Shown piece by piece: positions 1 through 9,995 of a stretch of DNA of 64,000 bases. The position numbers and the translations under genes are program-made. Under the pieces are notes generated by a model, which did no database searches, was not told the origin of the DNA, and saw only the letters and a list, made by a program, of their open reading frames with translations. The stretch comes from Nilaparvata lugens (Eukaryota > Arthropoda > Insecta > Hemiptera > Delphacidae), in NCBI RefSeq assembly GCF_014356525.2, contig NC_052515.1, forward strand, positions 25,055,212-25,119,211, written 5' to 3'. Within the stretch, counting starts at the first letter, position 1, and the number at the start of each line of letters is the position of its first letter.

Positions 1-130
1 ATTTAGTGTCGGTTGCACAAAAGCCGGTTATATTTTAATCGTAATTAATTTCACGAGAACCAATCAGAGACGCCTTCTCTGATTGGTTCTCGTGAAATTA
101 ATTACGATTAAAATTAAACCGACACTAAAT
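1..130. mobile_element. foldback MITE, family A copy 1
   Basis: Nearly perfect palindrome: ATTTAGTGTCGGTTGCACAA at the left, the reverse at the right, with arms meeting at CGAGAACCAATCAGAG. Other copies are at 6477, 19648, 27952, 29077 and 63271. The left border may continue outside the window. Confidence 0.85.
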
Positions 131-878
131 ATTTGAAATACAAGTAAGCGAAATTGAGGCATGTGAAAGTGAATTTAAAATATTTCGGAAAATAATGTGT
201 AATCTCGAGAGAAAAATGAATGTATTTTTCATGAGTTTTCTGTGAGTTTCTATAAACTTCTGTGAGTTTTATGAACAAGGTTTTGAATTTCACTAAAGTT
301 CACAGCGCAAGACATCATTTTGAAATGATAATTTTTAATTGACAAGATTAGAATCAATTTAGTTTTACATTCATTTTTTTTGTTTAGTTTACTAAACCGT
401 AAAAATGGATGTAGTTTCAACTCGGAACTTTTCCAATATTGTGAACTTCATTATTCAATATTACATTTTTTCCAGACTTCCTTACAAAGCTCAATATTGT
501 AACTGTTCCAAAACTTGATTTTCACATTCAAGCTGAGAAGATCGTCATATTGGATCAGTTAAAGCTGGTTTGTTCCAATCAATTTTAATCTGTGATAAGA
601 ACTATAAGCAACTTATGCTTGATTAGGTATGAATAGATGATTAAGGTAGTTGATACCGGTAAGTACAACACCATATATTAATTAGTTCTTCAACATGACA
701 AACATTTCTAACATTGGAATCAAGTCAGAACACATTTCCAATAGGCACTATAATAACAACAACTGGAGTACAATCTTTTAATCAAAAGAATCACAACCAG
801 CAGTTTTTTATAAATCGGCGGAGAAATGAAGAATTGATAAGAATTATTATTAGGAGAGACCGAGAGAGATAGCTTATA
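131..878. other. AT-rich stretch, no gene seen
   Basis: No supported exon on either strand; lies in, or 3' of, the GLYR1 gene. Confidence 0.5.
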
Positions 879-1120
879 TACTCTTAATAAAACAAGTTGA
901 GACTTTGGCAAAAACTCCTTGTTGCCAAATTGTGCGAAATTGCCACCTTTTCATGCAAGCTCATGTAAGACGGAATATATTCAATGGGACAACTCTGCAT
1001 CGACAGTGTTGCCAAATTGAATATATAGACTCATATAGGATTGCATGAAAAGGTAGCAGTTTTGCACAACTTGGCAACGTGGATATTTTGTCCAAGTCTC
1101 AACTTGTTTTAGTCAGAGTA
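879..1120. mobile_element. MITE with inverted arms of about 80 bp
   Basis: The left arm (TACTCTTAATAAAACAAGTT through TTTTCATGCAA) is mirrored by the right arm ending CAACTTGTTTTAGTCAGAGTA. A fragment of the same family is visible near 45690-45740. Confidence 0.75.
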
Positions 1121-1188
1121 TAGTGATTTTCCATGATTTTCCATGGACGAATGAATAATCAAAACGTTTTCAATAAAATAGAATACAT

Positions 1189-1374
1189 AAATAAAAATAT
1201 AAATCTCAGTACTCTTTTAAATTATTTTGTCACAAGTTTCAGACATTAATGCCATTTTCAAGTGATTCACTCACTGAAGTTGAATTATTTCAAGTGATTC
1301 ACTTGAAAATGGCATCAATGTCCAAAACAGGCTGTGACAAAATAATTTAAAAGGGTACTGAGATTGATTTATAT
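1189..1374. mobile_element. foldback element, family D copy 1
   Basis: Ends AAATATAAATCTCAGTAC and GTACTGAGATTGATTTATAT, inner arms GCCATTTTCAAGTGATTCAC. Same family as 15841, 35951, 44556 (half) and 59066. Confidence 0.8.
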
Positions 1375-1721
1375 TAAGTGACCATAAAGATAAAAGACAA
1401 CATAGAATACACTATGCAATGTAACTGCAGTGACAAAGATATCTTAAAAAGGTATCTTTATTATTCTATGATTTTACTATAATATCTTGTGAAGCAGATC
1501 TTGTAAAGTCATTCTAGCAACCAGTTATAAAAAATCAAATATTGACCAAAAATGTACGGTCAGATATATTATTCCATTCAAATTATATTCCAACAAAATA
1601 TCACTCGAATGCTATTCAAGGTAATATACTGAATCTAGAATTGGAGGGACTTTGAAAAGGAATGCAATAACGTAACTGAGGAAGCAGTAAATACAGTGAA
1701 CTCTACGGTTGAAAGAGAGCC

Positions 1722-1747
1722 GAGAGAGAGAGAGAGAGAGAGAGAGA
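1722..1747. repeat. (GA)n microsatellite
   Basis: Uninterrupted GA dinucleotide run of about 13 units. Confidence 0.95.
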
Positions 1748-2267
1748 ATGATGCAGCAAAGTCAATAATAGCGATAGAAGTTTGTTCACACTGTCAAGGT
1801 CTTTCACATCTATTTCAATCTCAGCCAACTCTGACAAATAAATAAGTCGAACTCTGCGTCAGAAAAAGCATGAGAAAGGAAAAAACTCATAAATTTTAAA
1901 AGTAGCAACTGTATAAGGAATTAAAATAAGTGTGTCTCGCTTCACAACTAATTTGGAACAGAATTTCTCAAAAATATGCATGTTTTGAATATCATTGTAT
2001 TTTTTGAATAACAAATCTATCTATTCTACAAAAATGGCTCATTGCAAAGTTAAAACGAATATTTGAAAAGAAATATCAAAACACAATTAATCGCGACATA
2101 CTCATAAAATAAATTAAATTTCATACATGAAATATCGCAAACGTTTTTGATGATATGAGCTAAACATTCTGTCTTTGATGCAGAGAAGGAATTTATAAGA
2201 GGAAGATGTAAGTGATAGTTGATTATAATGAAGATGAAAAAGATGATGCTGATGATGATGATGAAGA
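1748..2267. other. AT-rich stretch, no gene seen
   Basis: No supported exon, RNA gene or repeat family recognised. Confidence 0.4.
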
Positions 2268-2345
2268 CAAAGAAGAAGAAGAGAAGAAGAAGAAGAAGAA
2301 GAAGAAGAAGAAGAAGAAGAAGAAGAAGAAGAAGGAGAAAAAGAA
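2268..2345. repeat. (GAA)n microsatellite
   Basis: About 78 bases of AAG/GAA trinucleotides, preceded by a GAT-rich run at 2240-2265. The Leu- and Ser-rich reading frames across it are artefacts of the repeat. Confidence 0.95.
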
Positions 2346-3121
2346 TAAGCAAATTGAATTTCTAACACAAAAGTTGACAGCTTGAAAAATACATCATTTT
2401 TCCTCTGAAGGAAGACTGGATCAATACCTTACAGCATTCTACCTTAATAACAATGATACTTTCCTCTCTACCTTTTTTACATCTAGCATTTCCTTAATTA
2501 TCCTTCACTCTACAACTTGACATCTCTTTAAAACGATTCAAACATTGTTCTTTATTGAAATGAAACATTTTTCAGAAAGTCAATTATTCGTTCTGACATT
2601 TTCTGTATTCATCTCCCTCGAAAAATATGTTACCAATAAAACACAGATATGTAGTCAAATATTACGAAATTATTTGTGAACAAATATCACTACATCTCAC
2701 CAAACACTGTGTCAGAAGTCAAATATGTAACAGTTTAATAAACGTCCCAGTTTCTAGGGAAAACTAGTCTCAAAAACTGATGGACAAGAATTTCTCAGGA
2801 ATTTATTCCATTTTGATAACTTGTTACCATACAAATGAAAAAAAAATCAGAAGTGCCACCAGTAAAATGTTCCCAAAATGGCTTTGCACAGCCTTAATAG
2901 AAATCAATCCAGACATCCAGAAACCAGATATTATAAGGGGAACATAAGTTAGCGAAAGCCCTCATTGTAAGTTTCCGAAATCACAACTTGTTCATTAATT
3001 AATGTAATGAATGGACCTAAAGTTTCAGGTAGTTTGCGAAACATCTCCAAGTGATTATGAAGTTATTTGCTGGTAATAAGAGGAGCTACACTGAAGCGGT
3101 CCCCCTCCTACGCGATCCTTA
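2346..3121. other. AT-rich stretch, no gene seen
   Basis: No supported exon or repeat family recognised. Confidence 0.4.
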
Positions 3122-3441
3122 ATTATCTAATACTAGCAGGTAACCCGTGCTCCGCAAGGGTCTATTTTAAAACTTGACCGAGTGGAATCTTGAAGAGTTT
3201 AAAATAAGCCTATAACCATCCTCGGTTAATTAAGCATCTATATTCAAAATTTCAATAGAATAGAATAAACGTTTATTGAATAAATAAACTACCTTAAGCG
3301 AACCTCAAAGAGGCTGCTTGAACTTTTTTTTACTCAACAATTTAATCAGTCCAATAGTTTAGACGAGATGATGCATCAAACATAACTTTCCTATCCCGTA
3401 CGTGTATAAGCCAGTTCTTTCCTTTATTATAATATAGATAA
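3122..3441 (-). mobile_element. non-autonomous Helitron-like element
   Basis: Read on the minus strand it begins TTATCTATATTATAATAAAG, followed by the ACACGTACGGGATAGGAAAG block, and ends CACGGGTTACCTGCTAGTAT (CTAGT, the CTRR-type 3' end). A related sequence lies at 52246-52690 in the opposite direction. Confidence 0.6.
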
Positions 3442-3822
3442 GTTTTTCAACTTGGTGCTAACCTAATTAAGTGACAGAACTCAAATCTTGTTAAGAAACC
3501 TTCCTCAACTTAATGCCAACCTGACAAAATTGGACTGGTTATTAATTTAGTTGCCAATTTTAACCATGTGTTTCGAAGAGGTATTCTCTCTAGATTATAG
3601 TTCTATATACAGTATTAACATATATGGTATGTATTCATGTCTCATGAATGAAATTTGAACGTTAATTCTGAAAAATCTAGAAGTAAAATTCAAATTTGGG
3701 CTTCGAGGTGCACGAGATTGATATTTTTAGAATCTATGTGCAAAATTTGGAGATCTAAATCATTCCCTTTTTCCGGTATGCAATCCACAAGTTGACATTT
3801 TAGATGCGAACAAACAAACTTA

Positions 3823-4008
3823 AGCTGGGTTTACACCAAAGTTATTAAAAAATGTTAATAACTTAATCCTTATAGATTCTATTAGATTGAACGGAACTTG
3901 ACAAACACACATGTCCATTATGTGTATGATAAGTTATGTTCAATCTAATAGAATCTATAAGGATAAAGTTATCAACATTTTGTTAATAACTTTGGTGTAA
4001 ACGCAGCT
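3823..4008. mobile_element. palindromic MITE, family B copy 1
   Basis: Arms AGCTGGGTTTACACCAAAG and CTTTGGTGTAAACGCAGCT, inner arms ATAGATTCTATTAGATTGAA and reverse. Copies at 17702 and 36605. Confidence 0.85.
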
Positions 4009-4274
4009 GAACACAACCCTACTCTCTCTTATTATTTAGATGAATGATCAATGTTCTAAAATACGGCAACACTTCATAATATAAAATACAACATTTGTAT
4101 TATAAGGTGACAAACACTTCTTATTTCTCTAACTGTTAGCCGACTATTAAATTGATGCCTCAATTTATGTATTTGATAGAATTTCTGTAAGTTTATTTCA
4201 ACCAAAAATACACCATGACCCTTATGCGCAATGGCATTTCACTTAAAAAATCCTACAGTCAGATTCAAGTTATA

Positions 4275-4830
4275 AGGCCGGCACCTGATATACATTGATT
4301 TGCTATCCTTGGTTGTCATGGACAAAGCAGATAGCTCTATCCTTTCTAACTCCGCATCGTTGCTAATTCGTTTATGGCCCACGAATTAATATAATAAACT
4401 ACCAGAATATTTATTTTTAATTATGGAAATTTATTATTAAATCATTAGGAAATAAATTTTCTTGATGAATATTATAGTATATTTGAAATATAATTAATAA
4501 AAAATAATTCCATATTACCCTTTTGTTTTCAAAACTTTCTATATAAAACACAACTTTGAAAAAGGGTATTATGGAATTATTTTTTATTAATTAACAAATC
4601 AAGTACCTTGGCCCTATTGAAGTACGTTATTTGAGATATAATTTATCATTAACAAGAACCAACAATTAGTGAATATTATATAAGATAAGCAGGGATGACT
4701 TGAATCACAGCTATCTACTATAGAAGGCGGTGAAACAAGAGAACTGGCAACTTTGCCGTCCTATCATTTGCACTGAAACTCACTGTAATTATGCAACACC
4801 GGGGCATTCAACTGGAGATAGCTGTCATAT
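4275..4830. mobile_element. degraded TATAGTGAGG-family remnant with a nested hairpin
   Basis: 4310-4380 resembles the internal GCTATCC...AAAGCGGATAGCGCTATC block of family F (see 9393). A clean hairpin insert at 4495-4595 (AAAAAATAATTCCATA and its reverse) interrupts it. The ends are too decayed to define. Confidence 0.35.
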
Positions 4831-5115
4831 ATGAGGACAAGTAGAAGGTACAGATTTATGCAGTATGTTTCTATCTTGAGAAAAACATATTCAATCATAT
4901 AAAAATATTTGTCATTAATTCGAGCTCATAGATAACTTGAATGAATATATTACATGGTTGATTCTTATTCTACCAGTTTTCTAGAGCCTATAATATAGCT
5001 TTATCTACATTCTTAAAAGAACAAATGCCTCTCTTTTTCTATAATGTGAATTAATGTGAAATTGTATTTGTTGCCAACCACATATACCTCATAAGAGAGA
5101 CTTTTGTTCTTTTCT

Positions 5116-5290
5116 AGAGCCTAATTTATCCCTAATTTCGAACATTTTTTTTTGGAAAATAGAGTGAAATATAACAGTAATACGACAACAACCAAAATTT
5201 TGTCCTAAATTATTAGCCTAATTTATCCATCATTTCGATTTTTTTTGGAAATTAGAGTAAAATGTAACAACAATACGACAAAGCAATTAC
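5116..5290. repeat. two-copy tandem repeat, about 100 bp
   Basis: CCTAATTTATCC...TTTTTTGGAAA...ACAGTAATACGACAA occurs twice in succession. A separate diverged pair sharing AGTAAGCGAAAATTTAATC lies at about 5815 and 6125. Confidence 0.65.
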
Positions 5291-6476
5291 GATCATTATT
5301 TTGTATTGATTATTTCAATCTACAAATAAAACACCCGAAACAACGGATGAGTGCTTGAAATACATTAGAAGTTCCATCAATAAATTCCAGTAAATAAGGT
5401 AACGGTACCAAAGTTTTTTGTTCATTTAAATTAAATTTTAAGCTCAAAGCACTATGACCATGACCGTTCAATATCGAGAACGCTTTAAAAATCTGGATAA
5501 AACATTAATTAGCATCTCAATTATTCATCAGTATGCAAAGCTACTGATTGAAGTTCAATGAAGCTTAAAATTTCCCATCCCAAGTACCGCTTTTTGTTAC
5601 AAAATCGAACTATTGGACGACAGAATTTCGAAGTGGTCGAATAATTGAATATCTGCTTTTATCAGACATGTGACAGCATTGATTAAACCAGCGATAATCT
5701 CTCTGTTGACAAAGCTGAGCGCGAGCAGTTCTGTCCATATCATCTTAAAGATAGAGCTGCTCACTGATAGTGATACACAATGATTCCTTTTGTATTTTAT
5801 GTTTTTCAATAGAAATATATTTCTAGATTTAGTCTAGTTTCATAAATTTCAAGTAAGCGAAAATTTAATCACTTTGAGAAACATGCCTGATCTATGAATG
5901 ACGTTTATCTAATCTTGTTTCAACTTGATTAGCAAATAAGAATTAGACAGTTTACCGTGGCAACTATATACACACACAATTATGTAGATGGGAAGCCCCA
6001 CAATGAAGCGAATATTGATTCAGATTACAATATTGGCATTTCATATTCCTACAAGATCCAAACATAATCTTCCATAATACAATACATCAAAGCCTGTAGT
6101 AAGATTATAAGGGTTGTTTGATTGAAATACATTTCTAAATTTAGTTTAGTTTTATGAAGTATAATAAGCGAGAATATAATCACTTTGAGAAAGTTACCTG
6201 ACTATGAAATTTAATATATTTGTATTATCAGTATTATATCATCTTAAAACTCAATATTTATACCTAATCTCAGTGAACAAATGTGCTACAGTTAGCAGGA
6301 GGGACAAATGATAATGAAAACCAGTTCAAAAGATAAACTAGATGTATAAAAACAATAACTTCAAGGGAATTTATTCAATTTGAATAAAATGAAAAGTAAT
6401 GGGACATCGGGAATAATGCAATAAAGAATGGTCAGTTATTTTAAGAAACTGTTTATAAGCGGCATTAAAAACTTCA

Positions 6477-6606
6477 AGGCCCGGTTGCACAAAGCGGGTT
6501 AAATTTTAACGGTAATTAATTCCACGAGAACCAATCAAAGAAGGTGTTTTTGAAAAGACGAATTAATCACGGTTAAAATTTAACCGGCTTTTCTGCAACC
6601 GGCATT
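6477..6606. mobile_element. foldback MITE, family A copy 2
   Basis: GGCCCGGTTGCACAAAGCGG on the left, GGCTTTTCTGCAACCGGCA on the right, with palindromic arms. Confidence 0.85.
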
Positions 6607-7213
6607 CTCATTCTTCTCAGTCTTCTTATTCTTTCTGCTATTTGAATGGGATATTGGCAAGTGAACTATGAACGATTTTTCGAGACAAAGACAGGGAAAC
6701 ACAAGTGATTAAGAGAATGACAACATAAAATAGAAAATAAGATGCAGGTAATAATAGATAAAAGGCAGTAAATCATCAACTAGAGCCAGTAAATGAATAC
6801 GGTATTAATTTCCGTCAGAATAATGACTGCTTGTCACAATATCAAGTGAAACACAATGTCTGTTTCCTTGGTAGTTGAAGATAGATCGTCAAATTCTCAT
6901 TATCACAAGTTACCCCAGAAGAGATAAGTTATCCTAAAAAAAACTTCCCAGATAAGAAAATAGGGAATCAACACATGTTATCTGGGAAGTCTAGTTATCT
7001 GGATAAATTAAGTTGTCTAGTTACCTACGAATAGTCGTCAAAGGTTATTGTAATGCTCAGCGGTGTCTTTGAAACATCTTAAAATCTTAACATTATTTGA
7101 GAATATTGGAACAGTCTATTGTTATTATTAATTGCCAGAATGTGATGAATTGTCAGGATGTGATAAATTGTCAAAATGTTATTATAATGGCCAGCGGTAT
7201 CTTGAAGCAGTTA
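6607..7213. other. AT-rich stretch, no gene seen
   Basis: Only short local repeats (ATGTGATGAATTGTCAGGATG, twice near 7140). No exon recognised. Confidence 0.4.
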
Positions 7214-7650
7214 TCCTTGAATTTTACATACTAGTAGTTCTGTGAACAGTAGACCTCACGCAGTATTTTCATATACAAGTACCTGATTGAAACTATAGAC
7301 CTTATGGAAATACAGCAATAGAAAATGGAAATACAGGCTTCTCCACACATCTGTGAAATCACTTGTCAGCTGATTTATGATGAATAATTCTATAGTCTGA
7401 TTTTTACTCTAATATTGGCGTATGAAGGAGGCTCCTTTTCCCTTTTATATTATCCTTGAAATGCAAAATTTCTAGAAACCTTGTATATACGTCGACGCGC
7501 AATTAAAAAAGGAGCATACCTATCAAATTGCATGAAAATCTATTACCGCGTTTCGCCGTAAATGCGCAACATATAAACATTCAAATATTAAGAGAAATGC
7601 CAAACCGTAAACTTGAATCTTAGACCTCACTTCGCTCGGTCAATCAATAT
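7214..7650. mobile_element. partial copy of the TIR element at 37281, opposite orientation
   Basis: Contains AGTAGTTCTGTGAACAGTAG, CTTCTCCACACATCTGTG, GGCGTATGAAGGAGGCTCC and CTTAGACCTCACTTCGCTCG, which occur in the interior of the 37281-38005 element, reverse-complemented in part. Confidence 0.65.
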
Positions 7651-7654
7651 TCAA

Positions 7655-7905
7655 GAGACTTGGAACAGTCTATCGCTATTGTTATTGCCTTATCTTATCT
7701 TAAACCAGTTATCCTAGGATCTTACATCTCAAGATTCAAGTACCTCGGAAACATATCGTGGAGCATCTTATCTTATCTTGGACGATTGCATCTTGAAATC
7801 CTACATCTCAAGATACATGGAACATCCTATCTCATCTTGGAACAGTTCATCGTCAAATCTTACAACTGAAGATTCAAGTATCTCGGAATCTTATCTTGGA
7901 ACCCC
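7655..7905. repeat. degenerate tandem repeat, about 70 bp unit
   Basis: TCTTACATCTCAAGATTCAAG...CTCGGAA...TCTTATCTTGGA recurs three to four times with drift. The plus-strand reading frames here are products of the repeat. Confidence 0.7.
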
Positions 7906-7936
7906 CTACAAACAGATTGACAGTATTGTAGCACTT

Positions 7937-8146
7937 AGGCTAGGCGCACACCAGTTAGTCAGACAAGACAAGACATGATCAGACACGTTTAGTCAAAATA
8001 CTTCACATAGCTGCTTATGACGCAACTCACACTGATTAGCCATTGCAATTAGACATGTCTTCATAAGCAACTATGTGAAGTATTGTGACTAAACGTGTCT
8101 GATCATGTCTTGTCTTGTCTTGACTAACTGGTGTGCGCCCAGCCTA
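7937..8146. mobile_element. palindromic MITE, family C copy 1
   Basis: Arms GGCTAGGCGCACACCAGTTA and TAACTGGTGTGCGCCCAGCC enclose AAACGTGTCTGATCATGTCT and its reverse. A second copy is at 25104. Confidence 0.85.
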
Positions 8147-8214
8147 ACTCTAGCGCTACCGCTAACCCCTAACCCATAAGGCACCCTAACCTTTCCCTAA
8201 CTTGACCTTGAACC

Positions 8215-8530
8215 AACTTTATTTCGGATGATACCCACAACCGCTTTTAGCTTGTGCGTTGGTGAATTGATGAGGTGATCAAACGCCCATACCATCGGCG
8301 GGATTCGAACCCACGAACTAGGCGGTGCTAGCAGATCGAAGCTTGTAACGGTACCAGTAATAGACCCACCCGGCAGGCCAACTTCTCCCTAATCAAATGA
8401 TTCGAAACGACAAGTTAATCGTCGGTCCCGGCTGCCTAAAAAGCAGTCGTTAGGTCATGTCAGAGGCCCAGAAATTGACCAGTCGCGACCTGAAAACTCT
8501 GACGCCAGACCTGAGCCAGCCAGGTTACTA
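8215..8530 (-). mobile_element. tRNA-derived SINE
   Basis: On the minus strand the RNA polymerase III B box reads GGGTTCGAATCCC (8299-8311). An A-box-like TGGTACCGTTACAAG lies upstream at about 8347-8361. A non-tRNA body (TGCTTTTTAGGCAGCCGG, TGACATGACCTAACGACTGC) adjoins it. No complete cloverleaf can be drawn, so it is a SINE and not a tRNA gene. Confidence 0.65.
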
Positions 8531-8659
8531 GATATTATTATTACTGATCAAATTCAAATTTCATTTATTGTCCAAGACACATGATAATAAAATATTGTAT
8601 AGTCACTGTCAATATAATCCCAACTGTGTAGATAAGTGAGCATCAGACTAAAAGCATAA

Positions 8660-8895
8660 AACTTGACGCTGAGCTAAATGGCTCGACTTCCCATTTCAAA
8701 TTGGAAGTTAAGCCATTCAGTTCGTTTGAATCAGAAGCTAGTCTATTCACTTTATCTATTTAATATTTTAAAACTTTTTTGTTGAAAAATATTAAATAGA
8801 TAAAGTGAATAGACAAAACTTCAGATTCAAACGAACTGCATGGCTTAACTTTCCATTTGAAATTTGTCTATTCACTTTATCTATTTAATATTAAA
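8660..8895. repeat. inverted plus direct repeat cluster
   Basis: GTCTATTCACTTTATCTATT occurs three times (two direct, one inverted) and a longer inverted block TTTCAAATTGGAAGTTAAGCC...GTTCGTTTGAATC flanks it. Foldback of 60-80 bp arms. Confidence 0.7.
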
Positions 8896-9062
8896 AAAAA
8901 ACCACATACAGATCGGGGGAGAAAAACTAAGTATACCTTGTACTATTGCATTAATTTGTTTCAGTATCTAAAAAAACGATTAATATAGGTACTTGATGAA
9001 CTTAGATCTTGACGAACTGAGATCCTGCCGTCATTTTATAGCTTGAAAATTGATGAAAATAG

Positions 9063-9372
9063 AGTCTCCAACCTTATTAGGAGTCCTGTTCCAGTCATTA
9101 GAATAGCGAATACTTATCTCAACACATTTTGATTGGTCAGAATGGGCACTTGATGAACTGAGATCTTGACAAACTGAGACCCTGCCGTCAATCTCTAGCT
9201 TGAAAATTGATGAAAATAGACTATCTCCTATCTTATTAGGAGTCCTGTTCATGTAATTACAAAAGCGAATAAATTATCTCAACACTATCTTTTTCCTGAT
9301 ATGAAATTGTTAGAAATAGGTGGTGTGTGTGCCCTACCTTAACAGGAGTCCGGTTCCACACTATCACCGAGT
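9063..9372 (-). repeat. three decayed copies of the GLYR1 exon 8 donor end
   Basis: Minus-strand copies ending at about 9067, 9222 and 9335 read WNRTPNK|GTTGG, NRTPNK|ATAGG and HSVIVWNRTPVK|GTAGG, as in exon 8 (HSVIVWNRTPDK|GTAGG). They lie downstream of the true exon in the intron. They have no acceptor of their own. Confidence 0.85.
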
Positions 9373-9392
9373 GTGAAATTGTTAAAAATAGG

Positions 9393-9735
9393 TATAGTGG
9401 GGTCCACGTTATAATGGCAGTGTTTGATTAGCAATGGTATTGCTATCCTTGTCTATTCAACAAAGCGGATATCGCTATCTCTCTCTTGCTTTGCTCTGTT
9501 GCCAGGTCGGCTTTTAACAAAGTAGAATTAATAATTAACAAATTAACATCTTAATCATGAAATTATTGAAAAATATAATTTCTTGTTTGATAAAATAAAT
9601 TTGATTATTTTAAACGAGAATTACCAATTAATATTACACTAATAAACCTGTATCAGGCATTGACAAGACAGTGAGGATCGGCAACGTTGTTTTCCTATCT
9701 TTCTCCACTGCCATTATAACGTGGATCTCACTATA
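9393..9735. mobile_element. MITE, family F copy 1 (343 bp)
   Basis: Ends TATAGTGGGGTCCACGTTAT and ATAACGTGGATCTCACTATA. The interior has AAAGCGGATATCGCTATC. It sits between two of the exon 8 donor-end copies. Other copies: 13338 (fragment), 24705, 27211, 35098 and 54871. Confidence 0.88.
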
Positions 9736-9738
9736 ATA

Positions 9739-9790
9739 TGCCCTACCTTATATTCAGGAGTTCGGTTCCACACGATCACTGAGTGTGAAA
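9739..9790 (-). repeat. in-frame copy of the GLYR1 exon 8 donor end
   Basis: The first downstream copy reads HSVIVWNRTPEYK|GTAGGG. The frame from exon 8 stays open into it, so a switch from the donor at 9821 to this donor would add about 25 residues including a second WNRTP. Confidence 0.85.
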
Positions 9791-9821
9791 TTGTTAAAAA
9801 TAGGTAGCGTGTGTGCCCTAC

Positions 9822-9995
9822 CTTATCTGGAGTCCGGTTCCACACGATCACCGAGTGTCCCGAGTTGAGCAGATTCTTGACGATGCCCGATCCCATGATG
9901 CCGAGCCCAAGGAAGCCGAACCTCAGCGCCGAAGGTTTGATGTTCTTCTCTTTCAGGGTTTCCGACACGTTCTCAAGGTCAAGTGGAGGAGTCAC
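9822..9995 (-). CDS. GLYR1: GLYR1 coding exon 8 (start of the dehydrogenase-like fold)
   Basis: A 58-codon, phase 0/0 exon from VTPPLDLENV through GFLGLGIMGSG (glycine-rich dinucleotide loop) to VWNRTPDK. Acceptor CGGCAG, donor GTAGGG. Both ends recur as decayed copies in the neighbouring introns: acceptor end at about 10.1-10.6 kb, donor end at 9739-9790 and 9063-9372. The true exon is the only copy spanning both ends. Confidence 0.94.

Noticed and set aside
2050..2368. Leu- and Ser-rich minus-strand reading frames
   Set aside because: Direct translation of the (GAA)n tract.
5597..5809. Possible downstream GLYR1 exon on the minus strand
   Set aside because: The translation has none of the family's later motifs and no good splice sites in a compatible phase.
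8290..8370. A tRNA gene suggested by GGGTTCGAATCCC
   Set aside because: No acceptor stem or anticodon arm can be paired; the non-tRNA body adjoining it fits a SINE.
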